A program made the translations under genes and the position numbers. A model generated the notes under the pieces. That model did not search any database. It was given only the letters and a program-made list of their open reading frames with translations, and was not told the DNA's origin. Shown here piece by piece: positions 22,646-33,299 of a stretch of DNA of 64,000 nt (the first letter of the stretch is position 1; the number at the start of each line of letters is the position of its first letter). The DNA is from Chelonoidis abingdonii (taxonomy: Eukaryota; Chordata; Testudines; Testudinidae). The stretch spans positions 296,555,398 to 296,619,397 of the forward strand of contig NC_133770.1 of NCBI RefSeq assembly GCF_003597395.2, read 5' to 3'.

Positions 22646-23949
22646 ATATGGGCTAGAGAGAGGCATAGTGAGAGAAGTTTTTTTCTCTGCATTACCAGCT
22701 TCTACCAGGCATTCACCCATGTCCATTTCACCTGGTCTTACAGGTCCATGAGTTAAAACACCTATCCACTCCCTAGCTGCCCACAGCTGTGTGGAGACAA
22801 AGCACCTGCAGTTGTAATAGGAGAGTGAATCAATGTATGAGCTTCTTCAAACAGAAACCCTTTGAGAACCTTCCCTCCCCCCAGACTGTATTACGGGAAA
22901 GCTCAATATCCAGCAGTTTGCAAATGGTAGGTGCTTTGTCTGACCTCCTGTATAACACAGGCCATGATAACAAATTTTAACAGGAGACATGTTAATCTCT
23001 GAGCTGAACAATTGCATCTTCCTGCCATGGTAAGCATTGCCCTATTATCCACTGATGACTTTTATGGCTGTTTCACAGCCATATGATTTGAACAACAGGG
23101 CTGGACCTTAAGAGGGAAGCCCGGAGGGAAAGAATGGTTTATTTTCAGTCTGTGATACTGTGAGTGAGGCACTGTGTATATCTGTGCAGCGTATAGTACA
23201 ATTAATACTGTGCAGAAAGGACCATCTTTACCATAGCCTGGGCATGACATGATGCTTGGGCAGCATATTACAGTTCTGGTTCAGCCATACTCAATGCACT
23301 AGAGACCCACTGCATTACCAGGACCCCTGTGATTCTTGGTGTTGTGATGAGTTTGTAGAATTACATAGCAGGTTCAATCCCTGCCTTAGGCAAACATCTT
23401 TGGTTGCTTGAGAAGTTTGGAAGAGAGGCCTATTTTTATTTAAATAAATGATACAGCTGAAAGTGAACAAAAATCAAAAGCAGGAAACCCGCCCAAACGT
23501 GGAAAGCAAAAAAGTTTGTCCACATCAGATATTGGATTTGCCCCCTTCCAGCCCCCAGGCCTGAGCAGTAGTGGCAGACCAAATGTGGAGGGAGGTAGGA
23601 ATTGCATAATGATATCAGCACAGTTGTCACAATCAGTGTGCATGTACATCAGCCATCTGGTCAGCCTGACAGCAGTACCAGTAACTCGTCTGTGCATGCG
23701 TGGCCACAGCAACACCATGGTATTGTTCTAAATCCACTTGATCTTCCGTGGATTTCACTGTGCTGCATGTCATGGACAACTGGACATGTCACTGTGACCA
23801 TAGTACAGATAGCTCCCATATGCTCAAGGAGAATCTCCATTAGTATCTAGCACTACAGGGCCTGTGTCACACAGCTCCAGTGGAGTGCAAGCAATGCATG
23901 TACATGATAAATAATACATTATGAGGCATTGCCTGTTACATTTCTTGCA
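22646..23949. other. Mostly unassigned sequence
   Basis: Contains a short CR1-like scrap at about 22938-22970 ('gtctgacctcctgtataacacaggccat'). Otherwise no gene or recognised repeat. Confidence 0.4.
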
Positions 23950-24062
23950 GTAAAGCCTAGGAGCCACAAGTCATAGGCCAGGACCCCAGTGTGCTAGGAG
24001 CAGTACGAATACAAGAGAATGATGGCCCCTGCCCCAAAGAGCTTACAATTCAAGTGTAATGG
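23950..24062 (-). repeat. Ancient interspersed repeat copy
   Basis: 'taggagccacaagtcataggccaggaccccagtgtgctaggagcagtac..gcccctgccccaaagagcttacaattcaag'. Same family as 22505-22645. Confidence 0.6.
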
Positions 24063-24159
24063 AATGAATGCTGGTATCATGGTGACTACTAGGTGCAGCC
24101 TTTCATTTACTTGCTTCTGCATTTTGTAACATGCTGGCATGTCAATTTCCTGTATTTAT

Positions 24160-24270
24160 ACTGTAGTAGCACTCAAAGATCTGAGTCGAGATCAGGGCTC
24201 TATTGTGCTAGGCGCCGTGCCAATGTGCAGGAAGACACGGTCCCTGCAAGGAGCTTCCCATCTAACCTGA
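24160..24270 (-). repeat. Ancient interspersed repeat copy
   Basis: 'agatcagggctctattgtgctaggcgccgtgccaatgtgcaggaagacacggtccctgcaaggagctt'. Same family as the preceding two. Confidence 0.55.
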
Positions 24271-24515
24271 AACAAGCGATGGGGGTGATGAACAAAAGGA
24301 GAACAGGCACGGAAGAGGTCTGGAAGGATGGTAACAATAAGACAGTCACAGGTCTAATGGGTTCTCAGCCTTGTCTGGGCCAGGATACTCCTGGGACACC
24401 CTTCCCATCTATCAGGGACTACCCTCCCGATTAGCACTCTGGGAAGTGCAGGCTGGCTGAGAACCCATGGATTAGTTAGCGCACTGGTTAATGATAGATT
24501 CACATCCACCTAGAT

Positions 24516-25204
24516 CAGTGGTTCTCAAACTTTAAAAGCCTTTCACTAAAATGTCAAGTCTCGCGAACCCCCTCCTAACAATGAATATTTGCAGGGATTT
24601 TCTCCTTTACCTGAGTATAAATGATAAAAGCAGTGATCTTGGAAATATAAAGTTTGCTTTTATGACATGCTTATTACACACTATTTTTTATTATTATTTA
24701 TCATTACAGTATTTTTATTTCATTATGAAAATGGCAACAGTCTTCCAAGATCTCGCTTTCGTACCTTGTATTACTTTGAACAAGCCTGTTATAAGACAAG
24801 GCTCCTATGTTTCATCAAGGGGTATCAGATATGAAACAGCATGAAGGTATTTTAGAAGCCAGCTCAAAGAGTTCCTCCTACACAAGCATTCAGGTCTTGA
24901 GCAGTCCAGGCAAACAATGCACATTACATAATAATTTTAAAAACAACACTAGCTGCCTATTTAATTTTAAAAACAGCAAAAAATATCCACTTCCCTTTCC
25001 ATGTTTTACAAGGAGTCTTGAAGTTTAAATCTCCTCAGTGGGATAGACAGGCTTGCTTTGATCTGCTTAGCTCTTGGAAGTCCAGAGGCTCCGGGCTGCT
25101 GGCTGTGCTGCCCGGAATCCTAGGGACAGCTCTGTCCGCCATTAGGGAATTTTTTCCTGAGAACCCCCTGTAACATTTTGCAAACCCCAGTTTGGGACCC
25201 ACTG
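24516..25204 (+). mobile_element. hAT-like non-autonomous element, 689 bp
   Basis: Left end cagtggttctcaaact and right end agtttgggacccactg are imperfect inverted repeats of the hAT (Charlie-like) type. The element is flanked by a perfect 8-bp target duplication acctagat (24508-24515 and 25205-25212). The interior is AT-rich with no transposase motif; its 60-100 codon open frames are not credible. Confidence 0.88.
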
Positions 25205-25212
25205 ACCTAGAT

Positions 25213-26199
25213 CAATAACCTAAAATCAGCTCTTGCCAAATCTACCCAACCCAACCATCATCAAGTGTGTGTATTATTGTGCATGTCTGCATGCGTGTGC
25301 AGGCCAGATCCTCAGCTGGTAAAAACTGGTAGAGTTTACCCCAGCTGAGGATCTGGCTACAATCTTTAACCATTCAGGTACATGCTTTTGTGTCCCATGC
25401 AATGGTGTTGGGGGGTTGGGTATGGGCAAAAGGGGAGGAAATTCGTTTTCATGCTTTTTATTGGTTGATTGTAAAGTCTGATCTTGATTTTAAAATACCC
25501 CTGTCTCTATAAAGAAACCAGTTTAAAATCAGTTCTGTATTGTATCAGCCTGCGAGAGACAGGATCCCCTTAACTAGGGAAATGTTGCTGAGGGATACAA
25601 ATGTCACTAATGGACCAAGGAAGGGACAAATGCCATTAGAATACAGGGCTTTTAAGAGGTCATATTTTCGATGGCGGGTCATAGAGTCACATATGCTGAT
25701 GGGGCTATAAACGTCCTCCTGGGTCATCTGCTGTATCCCCACTCTTCTAGTTCAGGATTGTTCTCTGTATTAATCTCCTTAGGCCCCTGTATTCCAAAGC
25801 AGATAAGCAGCTTTTCCCTGAACATATGGAACGTAAATGGTTCTTACACTCCTCTCAGACCTAGCTCCAAATTTTCCAAGAGCCTTTAAGCAACATGCTT
25901 AAGACCTTAAGAACCTGTCTTACCCAAATGGGAGGATAAGCGGTTTTAGAGAGTGTGGTCTTCTTCACATACTGGTGGAGAGGGAGGAGGAGGTGGTCTT
26001 CATCTGTATTTCCCAAGAGCACACACAATGGTTTTAGAATATTTTTAGGCTTCCTTGAAGTAAGTGCACAATGCAGAACAGCATTAAAGGGACTATGTTG
26101 CATTCAGAACACCCTATTTATTTTTAAATACACTTTATTGACTAATAGCACTTTAGACTATTAAGTGTTTTGTTTTTAATAGATCTGTTTTTCCACAAT
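25213..26199. other. Mostly unassigned sequence
   Basis: Apart from the small palindromic element at 25303-25357, no gene or repeat is recognised. Confidence 0.4.
25303..25357 (+). mobile_element. Miniature palindromic TIR element, 55 bp
   Basis: Perfect 17-bp inverted repeats gccagatcctcagctgg (25303-25319) and ccagctgaggatctggc (25341-25357) around a 21-bp spacer. The termini resemble those of the element at 37822-37926. Confidence 0.75.
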
Positions 26200-26330
26200 C
26201 TATGCCATGTGAGAGGTGGCTGGGGTACTAGCTTGGGACTTGAGACCCTGCTCTGCCACAGACTTACTGTGGGACCTTGGGTAAGTCATTTAACCTCTCT
26301 ATATTACAGATGGGGAACTGAGACAGAGAT
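26200..26330 (+). mobile_element. MIR SINE fragment
   Basis: 'ctctgccacagacttactgtgggaccttgggtaagtcatttaacctctctatattacagatggggaactgag' follows the MIR core. Confidence 0.75.
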
Positions 26331-27963
26331 ACTAGCACTTTCCTTCTTGACAGAAAGAATCTTTGATTTATCACCACATCGTGAGCTGCTTGATTATGAC
26401 GGACATGGGGCCTCTATACATCCCTAATATGGACAGCGTGGTTGCTTGATTTCAAGTAATTGTGCACAATGAATGTGAACTAGTTAGTTTCACTGGAGTT
26501 TAAGCAGTTTCGCTTTCTGGTTCTTATGCGTAAGGATAGAACTCATAGACTTTAAGGGCAGAAGAGCCAATGACGATCATCTAGTCTGATCTCCTGCACA
26601 TCACAGGTTACAGAACCTCACCCACTCACTCCTGTAGCAGACCCCTAACCTCTGGCTAAGTTACAGAAGTCCTCAAATCCTGATTTAAAGACTTCAAGTT
26701 GCAGAGAATCCACCACTTCCATTAGTTTAAACCTACAAGTTACCCGTGCCCCATGCTGCAGAGGAAGCTGAACCCCCCTCCAGGATTTCTGCCAGTCTGA
26801 CTCGGGGGAAAATTCCTTCCCAAACCCAAATATGGCGATCAGTTAGAGCCTGAAAACATGGGCAAGACCAGCACCAGACACCAGTAAAAAAAATTCTCTC
26901 TAGTAGCTCAGGGCCTTCCCTGTCTAGTGCCCCATCACCGGCCTTTGGGGACATTTGTTGCTAGCAGTTGCAGATCAGCTACATGCCATTGTAGGCAGTC
27001 ACATCACACCATCCCTTCTAGACAATTATCAAGTTTGGTCTTGAAGCCAGTTAGATTTTTTGCCCCCCACTGCTCCCCTTAGGAGGCTCTTCTAGAACTT
27101 ACACTCCTCTGATGGTTAGAAACCTTCGTCTAATTATAAGCCTAAATTTGTTGGTGGCCAATTTATATCTATTTGTTCTTGTGTCCACATTGAGGCTTAA
27201 TATAAATAACTCCTCTCCCTCCCTGGTATTTATTTCCCTGATGTATTTATAAAGAGAAATCATATCTCCCCTCAGCCTTTGTTTGGTTAGGCTAAACAAG
27301 CCAAGCTCTTTGAGTCTCCTCTTATAAAGGTAGGATTTCCATTCCTCGGATCATCCTAGTAGCCCTTCTCTGTACCTGTTCCAATTTGAATTCATCCTTC
27401 TTAAACATGGGAGACCAGAACTGCACACAGTATTCCAGATGAGGTCTCACCAGTGCCTTGTATAATGGTACTAACACCTCCTTATCTTTGCTGGAAATAC
27501 CTCGCAGCTGATGCATCATAGAGCTGCATTAGTCTTTTTCATGGCTGTATCACACTGGTGGCTCATAGTCATTTTGTGATCAACCAATACACCCAGTTCT
27601 TTCTTCTCCACTGTCACTTCCAACTGATACTTATAGCAAAAATTCTTGTTGTTAGTTCCTAAGTGCAGGACTTTGCACTAATTACATTTCATCCAATTTC
27701 TATTGCTACAGTTTTCAAGGTCATCCAGATCTTCTTGTATGATATTCCGATCCTCCTCCGTATTGGCAACACCTTCCAGCTGTGTCATCTGCAAATTTTA
27801 TTAGCACATTCTCACTTTTTGTGCCAAAGTCACTAATAAAAATGTTAAATAAGATTGGTCCCAAGACTGATCCCTGAGGTACTCCACTAGTAACCTCCCT
27901 CCAACCTGACAGTTCACCTTTCAGTATGACCCATTGTAGTCTCCCATTTAATGAGTTCCTTAT

Positions 27964-28554
27964 TGTGATGGGGCGTGACTCACCACTGTGGCACCTCCTG
28001 CTGGTTGTCCAGGGAATTAGCGCTGCACCTTTTTCTGGTGGTGCCTTGTCACCTCTGTTCCTGAACCCACATCTCCCAGGACCATAGGGTCCTCTTCAGT
28101 ATCACTGCTCTCTGGCTGTGCCGCACTCTATGATCCCCCCTTTCCAGGGGACCTGCAATCTACTGTCCAGCTACTCCCTTCAATGGCAAACTCCAGTCCA
28201 TGGTCCAGCCACTTCCCCTGTGGCTCCAGCACCTCTTTGCCTTTGTACCAGGGCCTCAGTCTGTAGATCCCTGCAGCCTGCCAGGAGCTGCCTTTAGCTC
28301 TCTGGGTCTCTGCCTGTAGCACGGCTCTGCCCAGGGTGCTTGCTGCCCTCTGGCTGCAAGGCAGCCAGTCTTCCTCCCTTCTCAAGCTCTAGGGAGTGAG
28401 GGACTGCTCTGTTCTGCAGCCCTTCTTATATGGGCCAGCCCCACCCTATTGGCTGCTTCTATAAGCCCTTCTGTGATTGGCTGCCTCCTGCACAGCCTCC
28501 ACATGGCTGCTTAGAAGCCCTTTCCTGCCAGTGTGGGGCAGACACCCCATCACA
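27964..28554 (-). mobile_element. Solo LTR, minus orientation
   Basis: A 591-bp insertion in the CR1 with LTR-like termini tgtgatgggg...ccccatcaca. On the minus strand a TATA-like catataag (28432-28425) lies upstream of a transcription-start-like region. The CR1 reverse-transcriptase sequence resumes directly on both sides (ttccttat | tttatcaacc). A clean target duplication is not evident. Internal genes are absent, as expected after LTR-LTR recombination. Confidence 0.75.
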
Positions 28555-29704
28555 TTTATCAACCTTTCAGTTCTCATATTAATCCCCCCCTTCTCCAATT
28601 TAATTACTATTTCCCATGTGCAATTTTACCTGGATGTCAGTAAGGCATCTGATACATTCGATTTACTGCATTTCCTTTGTCTAATAAATCAGTTATCTGC
28701 TTAAAGAAGGAGAGCATGTTGGTCTGGCATGATCTACCATTTGTAAAACCATGTTGTATTTTATCCCATTTACCTTTATGTCCTTGATTGACTATTTTCT
28801 CTTTCAAGATTTGTTCCAAGACCTTGCATACAATTGAGGTCAAACTAACAGGCCTGTAGTTTCCTGGATAATCATTTTTCTCTTTCTTAAGAATAGGAAC
28901 TATATTAGCAATTCTCCAGGCAAAGGGTACGACTCAAATTTACATATTCATTAAAAATCCTTGCTATTGGGCTTGCAATTTCATGTGCCAGTTCCTCTAA
29001 TATTCTTGGATAGAGATTATCCAGGCCCCCTGATTTAATCTCATTAAACTGTTTGAATTTGGTTTCCAGCTCAGATGTGGTAATTTCGATTCATATCTTC
29101 ATTCCCATTAGCCACCCTGCCTCTACCTCTAATCTCTTCATTAGCCTCATTAAAAATATAGGCAAAGTATTTGTTCAGGTGTTGGGCCATGCCTAGATTA
29201 TCTTTAACCTCCATTCCCATCCTCAGTGCTCAGTGACCCCACTTCTTTCTTTGTTTTCTTTTTATTGATATGGCTGTATAACCTTTTATTATTGGTTTTA
29301 ATTCCCTTTGCAAGATCCAACTCTGCATGGCTTGGCAGTTCTCACTTCATCCCGACATTTTCTGACCTCCAAGAGGTAGCTTTCCTTTCTGATCCATCCC
29401 ATCTTCCATTCCTTCTACATTTTCAGTTTTCTCTTAATTGCCTGGTTGAGAAACTTGCTCATCCAGCTTGGTCTTCAACCTTTCCCTACGAATTTCCCAC
29501 CCTGGCTTGGGATGAAGGCTTCTGAATGTTTCTGCAATTTTGACAAAGTAATTCCAAGCCTCTTCCACATTCAGATCCTTCAGTTCTTCAGCCCTGTCCA
29601 CTCTCCTAGCTAATTCCTTTCTCTTTTTTAAGTTTGTCCTTTGGACAAAGTTGCAGATCTATTTTTGTTTATCTTCCATTTAATTTAAACTGAATTATCT
29701 CATG

Positions 29705-31539
29705 CTATTGCTCGAGCATGCAGGGGTGTAATCAGGAAGGCCAAGGCACAACTGGAGTTGCAGCTAGCAAGGGATGTGAAGGGTAACAAGAAGTCTTTCT
29801 ACAGATAAGTTAGCAACAAGAAGGTGGTCAGGGAAAGTGTGGGACCCTTAATGAATGAGGGAGGCAACCTAGTGACAAATGATGTGGAAAAACCTGAAGT
29901 ACTCAATACTTTTTTTTTGCCTTAACAGACAAGGTCAGCTCCCAGACTGCTGCACTGGGCAGCACAGTATGTGGAGGAGATGAGCAGTCCTCAGTGGCGA
30001 AGGAACAGGTTAAGGACTATTTAGAAAAGCTGGACATGCACGAGTCCATGGGGTTGGATCTAATGCATCTGATGGTGCTGAGGGAGCTGGGTGATATGAT
30101 TTCAGAATCATTATCTTTGGAAACTCATGGCAATCGGGGGAGGTCTCGGACGATTGGAAAAAGGCAAATATAGTGCCCATCTTAAAAAAAGGGAAAAAAG
30201 GAGAATCTGGGGAACTACAGACCGGTCAGTCTCGCCTCAGTCCCTGGAAAAATCATGGAGCTGGTTCTCAAGGAATCCATTTTGAAGCATTGGAGGAGAG
30301 GAAGGTGAGCAGTCAACATGGATTCACCAAGGGCAAGTCATGCCTAACCAATCTGATTGCCTTCTATGATGAGATAACTGTCTCTGTGGATATGGGGGTG
30401 GACATGATATACCTTGAATTTAGCAAAGCTTTTGATATGGTCTTCAACAGTATTCTTGCTGGCAAGTTAAAGTAGTATGGGTTGGATGAATGGACTATAA
30501 GGTGGATAGAAAACTGGCTAGATCGTCTGGCTCAACAGGTGGTGATCAACGGCTCAATGTCTAGATGGCAGCCGGTATCAAGTGGAGTGCCGATTTTGTT
30601 CAACATTTTCATTAATGATCTGGAAGATGGGATGGATTGCACCCTCAGCAAGTTCGCGGATGACACTATGCTGGGGGGAGAGGTAGATATGCTGGAGGGT
30701 AGGGATAGGGTCCAGAGTGACCTAGACAAATTGGAGGATTGGGCCAAAAGAAATCTGATGAGATTCAACAAGGACAAGTGCAGAGTCCTGCACTTAGGAC
30801 GGAAGAATCCCATGCACTGCTACAGGCTGAGGACCGACTGGCTAAGCGGCAGTTCTGCAGAAAAGGACCTGGGGATTACAGTGGATGAGAAGCTGGATAC
30901 GAGTCAGCAGTGTGCCCTTGTTGCCAAGAAGGCTAACGGCATATTGGGCTGCATTAGTAGGAGCATTGCCAGCATATCGAGGGAAGTGATTATTTCCCTC
31001 TATTTGGCACTGGTGAGGCCGCATCTGGAGTATTGCGTCTAGTTTTTTGGCCCCCACTACAGAAAGAATGTGGACAAATTAGAAAGAGTCCAGCGGAGGG
31101 CAACAAAAATGATTAGAGGGCTGGGGTTCATGAGTTATGAGGCGAGGCTGAGGGAACTGGGCTTATTTAGTCTGCAAAAGAGAAGAATGAGGGGGGATTT
31201 GATAGCTGCTTTCAACTACCTGAAAGAGGGTTCCAAAGAGGATGGATCTAGACTGTTCTCAGTGGTACTGGATGACAGAACAAGGAGCAATGGTCTCAAG
31301 TTGCAGTGGGGGAGGTCTAGGTTGGATATTAGGAAAAACTAGTTCACTTGGAGGGTGCTGAAGCACTGAAATGGATTACTAGGGAGGTGGTGGAATCTCC
31401 ATCCTTACTGGTTTTTAAGGCCCAGCTTGACAAAGCCCTGGTGGGATGATTTAGTGGGGATTGGTCCTGCTTTGAGCAGGGGGTTGGACTCGATGACCTC
31501 CTGAGGTCTTTTCCAACTCTAATCTTCTATGATTCTATG
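29705..31539 (+). mobile_element. CR1 LINE (5'-truncated) nested in a minus-strand CR1
   Basis: Broken open frames 30173-30475, 30482-31042 and 31070-31342 give an ordered reverse transcriptase: motif A EFSKAFD (nt 30416-30436), a damaged motif B ([15 protein letters not shown], 30578-30622), catalytic FADD (30653-30664), the DKCRVLHLGR block, and [13 protein letters not shown] before a stop at 31042. The 3' end is attctatga at 31531-31539. Host CR1 sequence reads across the junction (ctcatg | atcactt). About 9 codons are missing between GVP and LFN compared with the other copies in this window. Confidence 0.9.
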
Positions 31540-31666
31540 ATCACTTGAACAAAGATTGTCCCCATAACCAGTTCTATGAGATCCTCACTGCTCACCAATA
31601 CCAAATCTAAAATGGCATCGCCTTTTGTTGGTTCAGCGACTATTTGGTGAATAAATCTGCCAGCTA

Positions 31667-32198
31667 TCACATCCAGGAAAATCTGGGCCCTACTATTATT
31701 AGTAGCAGTTGTGTGATGTTGGAAACTTTAACTTCCCGGGTATAGATTGAAGGACAATTCTCAGTAGTATTTATTTCAGTACAAATATTAAAGAGGTCTC
31801 TATCCATATCCAAATCAGATCCTGGGGGTCTGTAGCACACCCCAAGCACTATCCCAGGAGAATCTCTACTAGCTTTCTTCCCCAAAGTGATTTTGGCCCA
31901 AACAGACCATCTTATCCATTCCATTACTTCTAATTTCTTTACAGTCTACATCATCATTAATATACAATGCTACTCCACCACACTTACGTTTATTTCTGTC
32001 TTTCCTGAACAGCACATACCCTTCAATCTCTGTACTCCAGTCATGACTACTATTCCACCATGTTTCTGTTATCCCTATAATATCTGGGTTTACTTGCTGC
32101 ATCAGTAGTTCTAATTCCTCCATTTTGGTACCCATGCTCCTTGCACTGGTGTACAGACGTCTTAGTTGTTTCTGCTTGGCTTTTCCCAGATTCCTCAC
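31667..32198 (-). pseudogene. CR1 ORF2 apurinic-type endonuclease remnant
   Basis: Open frames 32198-31869 and 31924-31667 together show the amino-terminal endonuclease of CR1 ORF2: LYTSARSM (family LYTNARSM), NPDIIGITETWW (catalytic Glu), EIEGYVLFRKDR, GGVALYI, then GVCYRPPG. There is a frame change near 31900. In the family this domain nicks target DNA to prime reverse transcription. Confidence 0.8.
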
Positions 32199-32344
32199 CT
32201 AATTAGGTACAGTCATTCTACTGCCAGTATCGCCTACCTGACTGTTAGCTTCATTGCTTTTGGCACTTTCTCCTGAGCACTGCTGTTCCTTTCTCCATTG
32301 TTGTATCCTTTCTTACTTGATTTTCTTCCCTTTCAATGTTAAAA

Positions 32345-32767
32345 TCAGGTGTTGAGATTACGTGAGCATTTCCCAACAGTCTCCCTCGAGTTCCTAGTTT
32401 TAATCCATTGTGCAAATCTCCATCCTCGAAGTCTATTTTCCTCCCTACTCAGATGGAGTCTATGCCATGAGAACAGTCCTGTGTCCGTGAATGCCTCCCA
32501 GGGGTCAAACACCCCATAGCCGTCCTTATAGCACCACTGCCTGAGCCATCTGTTGATTATCAAAATCTTGTCTTGCTTTCGCTCTCCTCCTCTAGGGACA
32601 GGCAGAATCCCATTGAAGATCACCTGAACCTCCATTTCTTCAAGCATCTTCCCTAGTCTGGCATAGTCTTCCTGAATGCATTCCAGCGAAAGTCTACCTG
32701 TATCACTTATTCTCATGTGAAAGACAATCAATGGATTCTTTCCTGCTCCTATTAGGATCCTCTTCAA
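32345..32767 (-). pseudogene. CR1 ORF1 esterase domain remnant
   Basis: A 140-codon open frame with the look of the SGNH-hydrolase (esterase) domain of CR1 ORF1: SDTGRLSLECIQEDYARLGK, then VIFNGILPVPRGGERKQDK, then GVFDPWEAF, and a final SWHRLHLS. In the family the third block carries GxND and the last block a D..H dyad; here the aspartate position reads as His and the Asn as Ser, so the catalytic set looks broken. Known role of the domain: lipid/ester hydrolysis of uncertain purpose in retrotransposition. Confidence 0.75.
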
Positions 32768-32790
32768 TCCTCACGTCCAGATCGCATATC

Positions 32791-33299
32791 TTAGCTGCAA
32801 TGTTGGGTTATAAAGGCTGCAAGAGAAATGCTTTAGACTAGGAATAAACAGAATAAACAAAAATCCCATAGAAACATCTCCACGGCTCTGAGATTTTGAG
32901 TTTAATTTGACTTGACCATGTCCCTTAAGCTTATTTAAACTTTCAGTTTTGGTCATTTCAAAGTACATACAGAATTTATAGAGATTTAAGTTTGACAGGA
33001 TGGAAGAAACTCCCTCCTAATTGGAACCGGCTTTATGCACAAGCAATGATGTTATGTTTCCACACACAGAATAAAACGTGTCCTTTCAGTCTAAGAAATA
33101 CTTATTTTGAGATTAAGGGAAACAGATGCAAGAAGGAAGAAAAGTCATTACTCCTCGGGAGAGGACTGTTTGTGAGTGCATGTGTGCACCCATCTCTCTT
33201 TAGGAACCCCGAGAACAAAGCAGCTGCTGAGCGCTACACACAAGGAGCGTTTGAAGGCATTTGAAGGTGCAGTGCATTATAGGCATTATAGTTTTCTGC
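32791..33299. other. Unassigned sequence
   Basis: No gene or recognised repeat between two CR1 elements. Confidence 0.4.

Larger units (their letters stand above)
26545..32790 (-). mobile_element. Near-complete CR1 LINE, split by two insertions
   Basis: On the minus strand the element reads, 5' to 3': an ORF1 esterase-like region (32767-32345), the ORF2 endonuclease (32198-31667, with ETWW and a GYVLFRKDR/GGVALYI block), the reverse transcriptase (thumb-proximal block QHGFTNGRSCQTN near 28720-28740; FADD box at 27795-27784), the conserved C-terminal block [13 protein letters not shown] (about 27470-27430), and a 3' end at 26545. It is interrupted by a solo LTR (27964-28554) and a plus-strand CR1 (29705-31539). 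About 3.8 kb remains after removing them. Stops and frameshifts make it inactive. Confidence 0.85.

Noticed and set aside
30482..31042. 186-codon frame as a host gene
   Set aside because: It is CR1 reverse transcriptase (FADD box, DKCRVLHLGR block) within an insertion.
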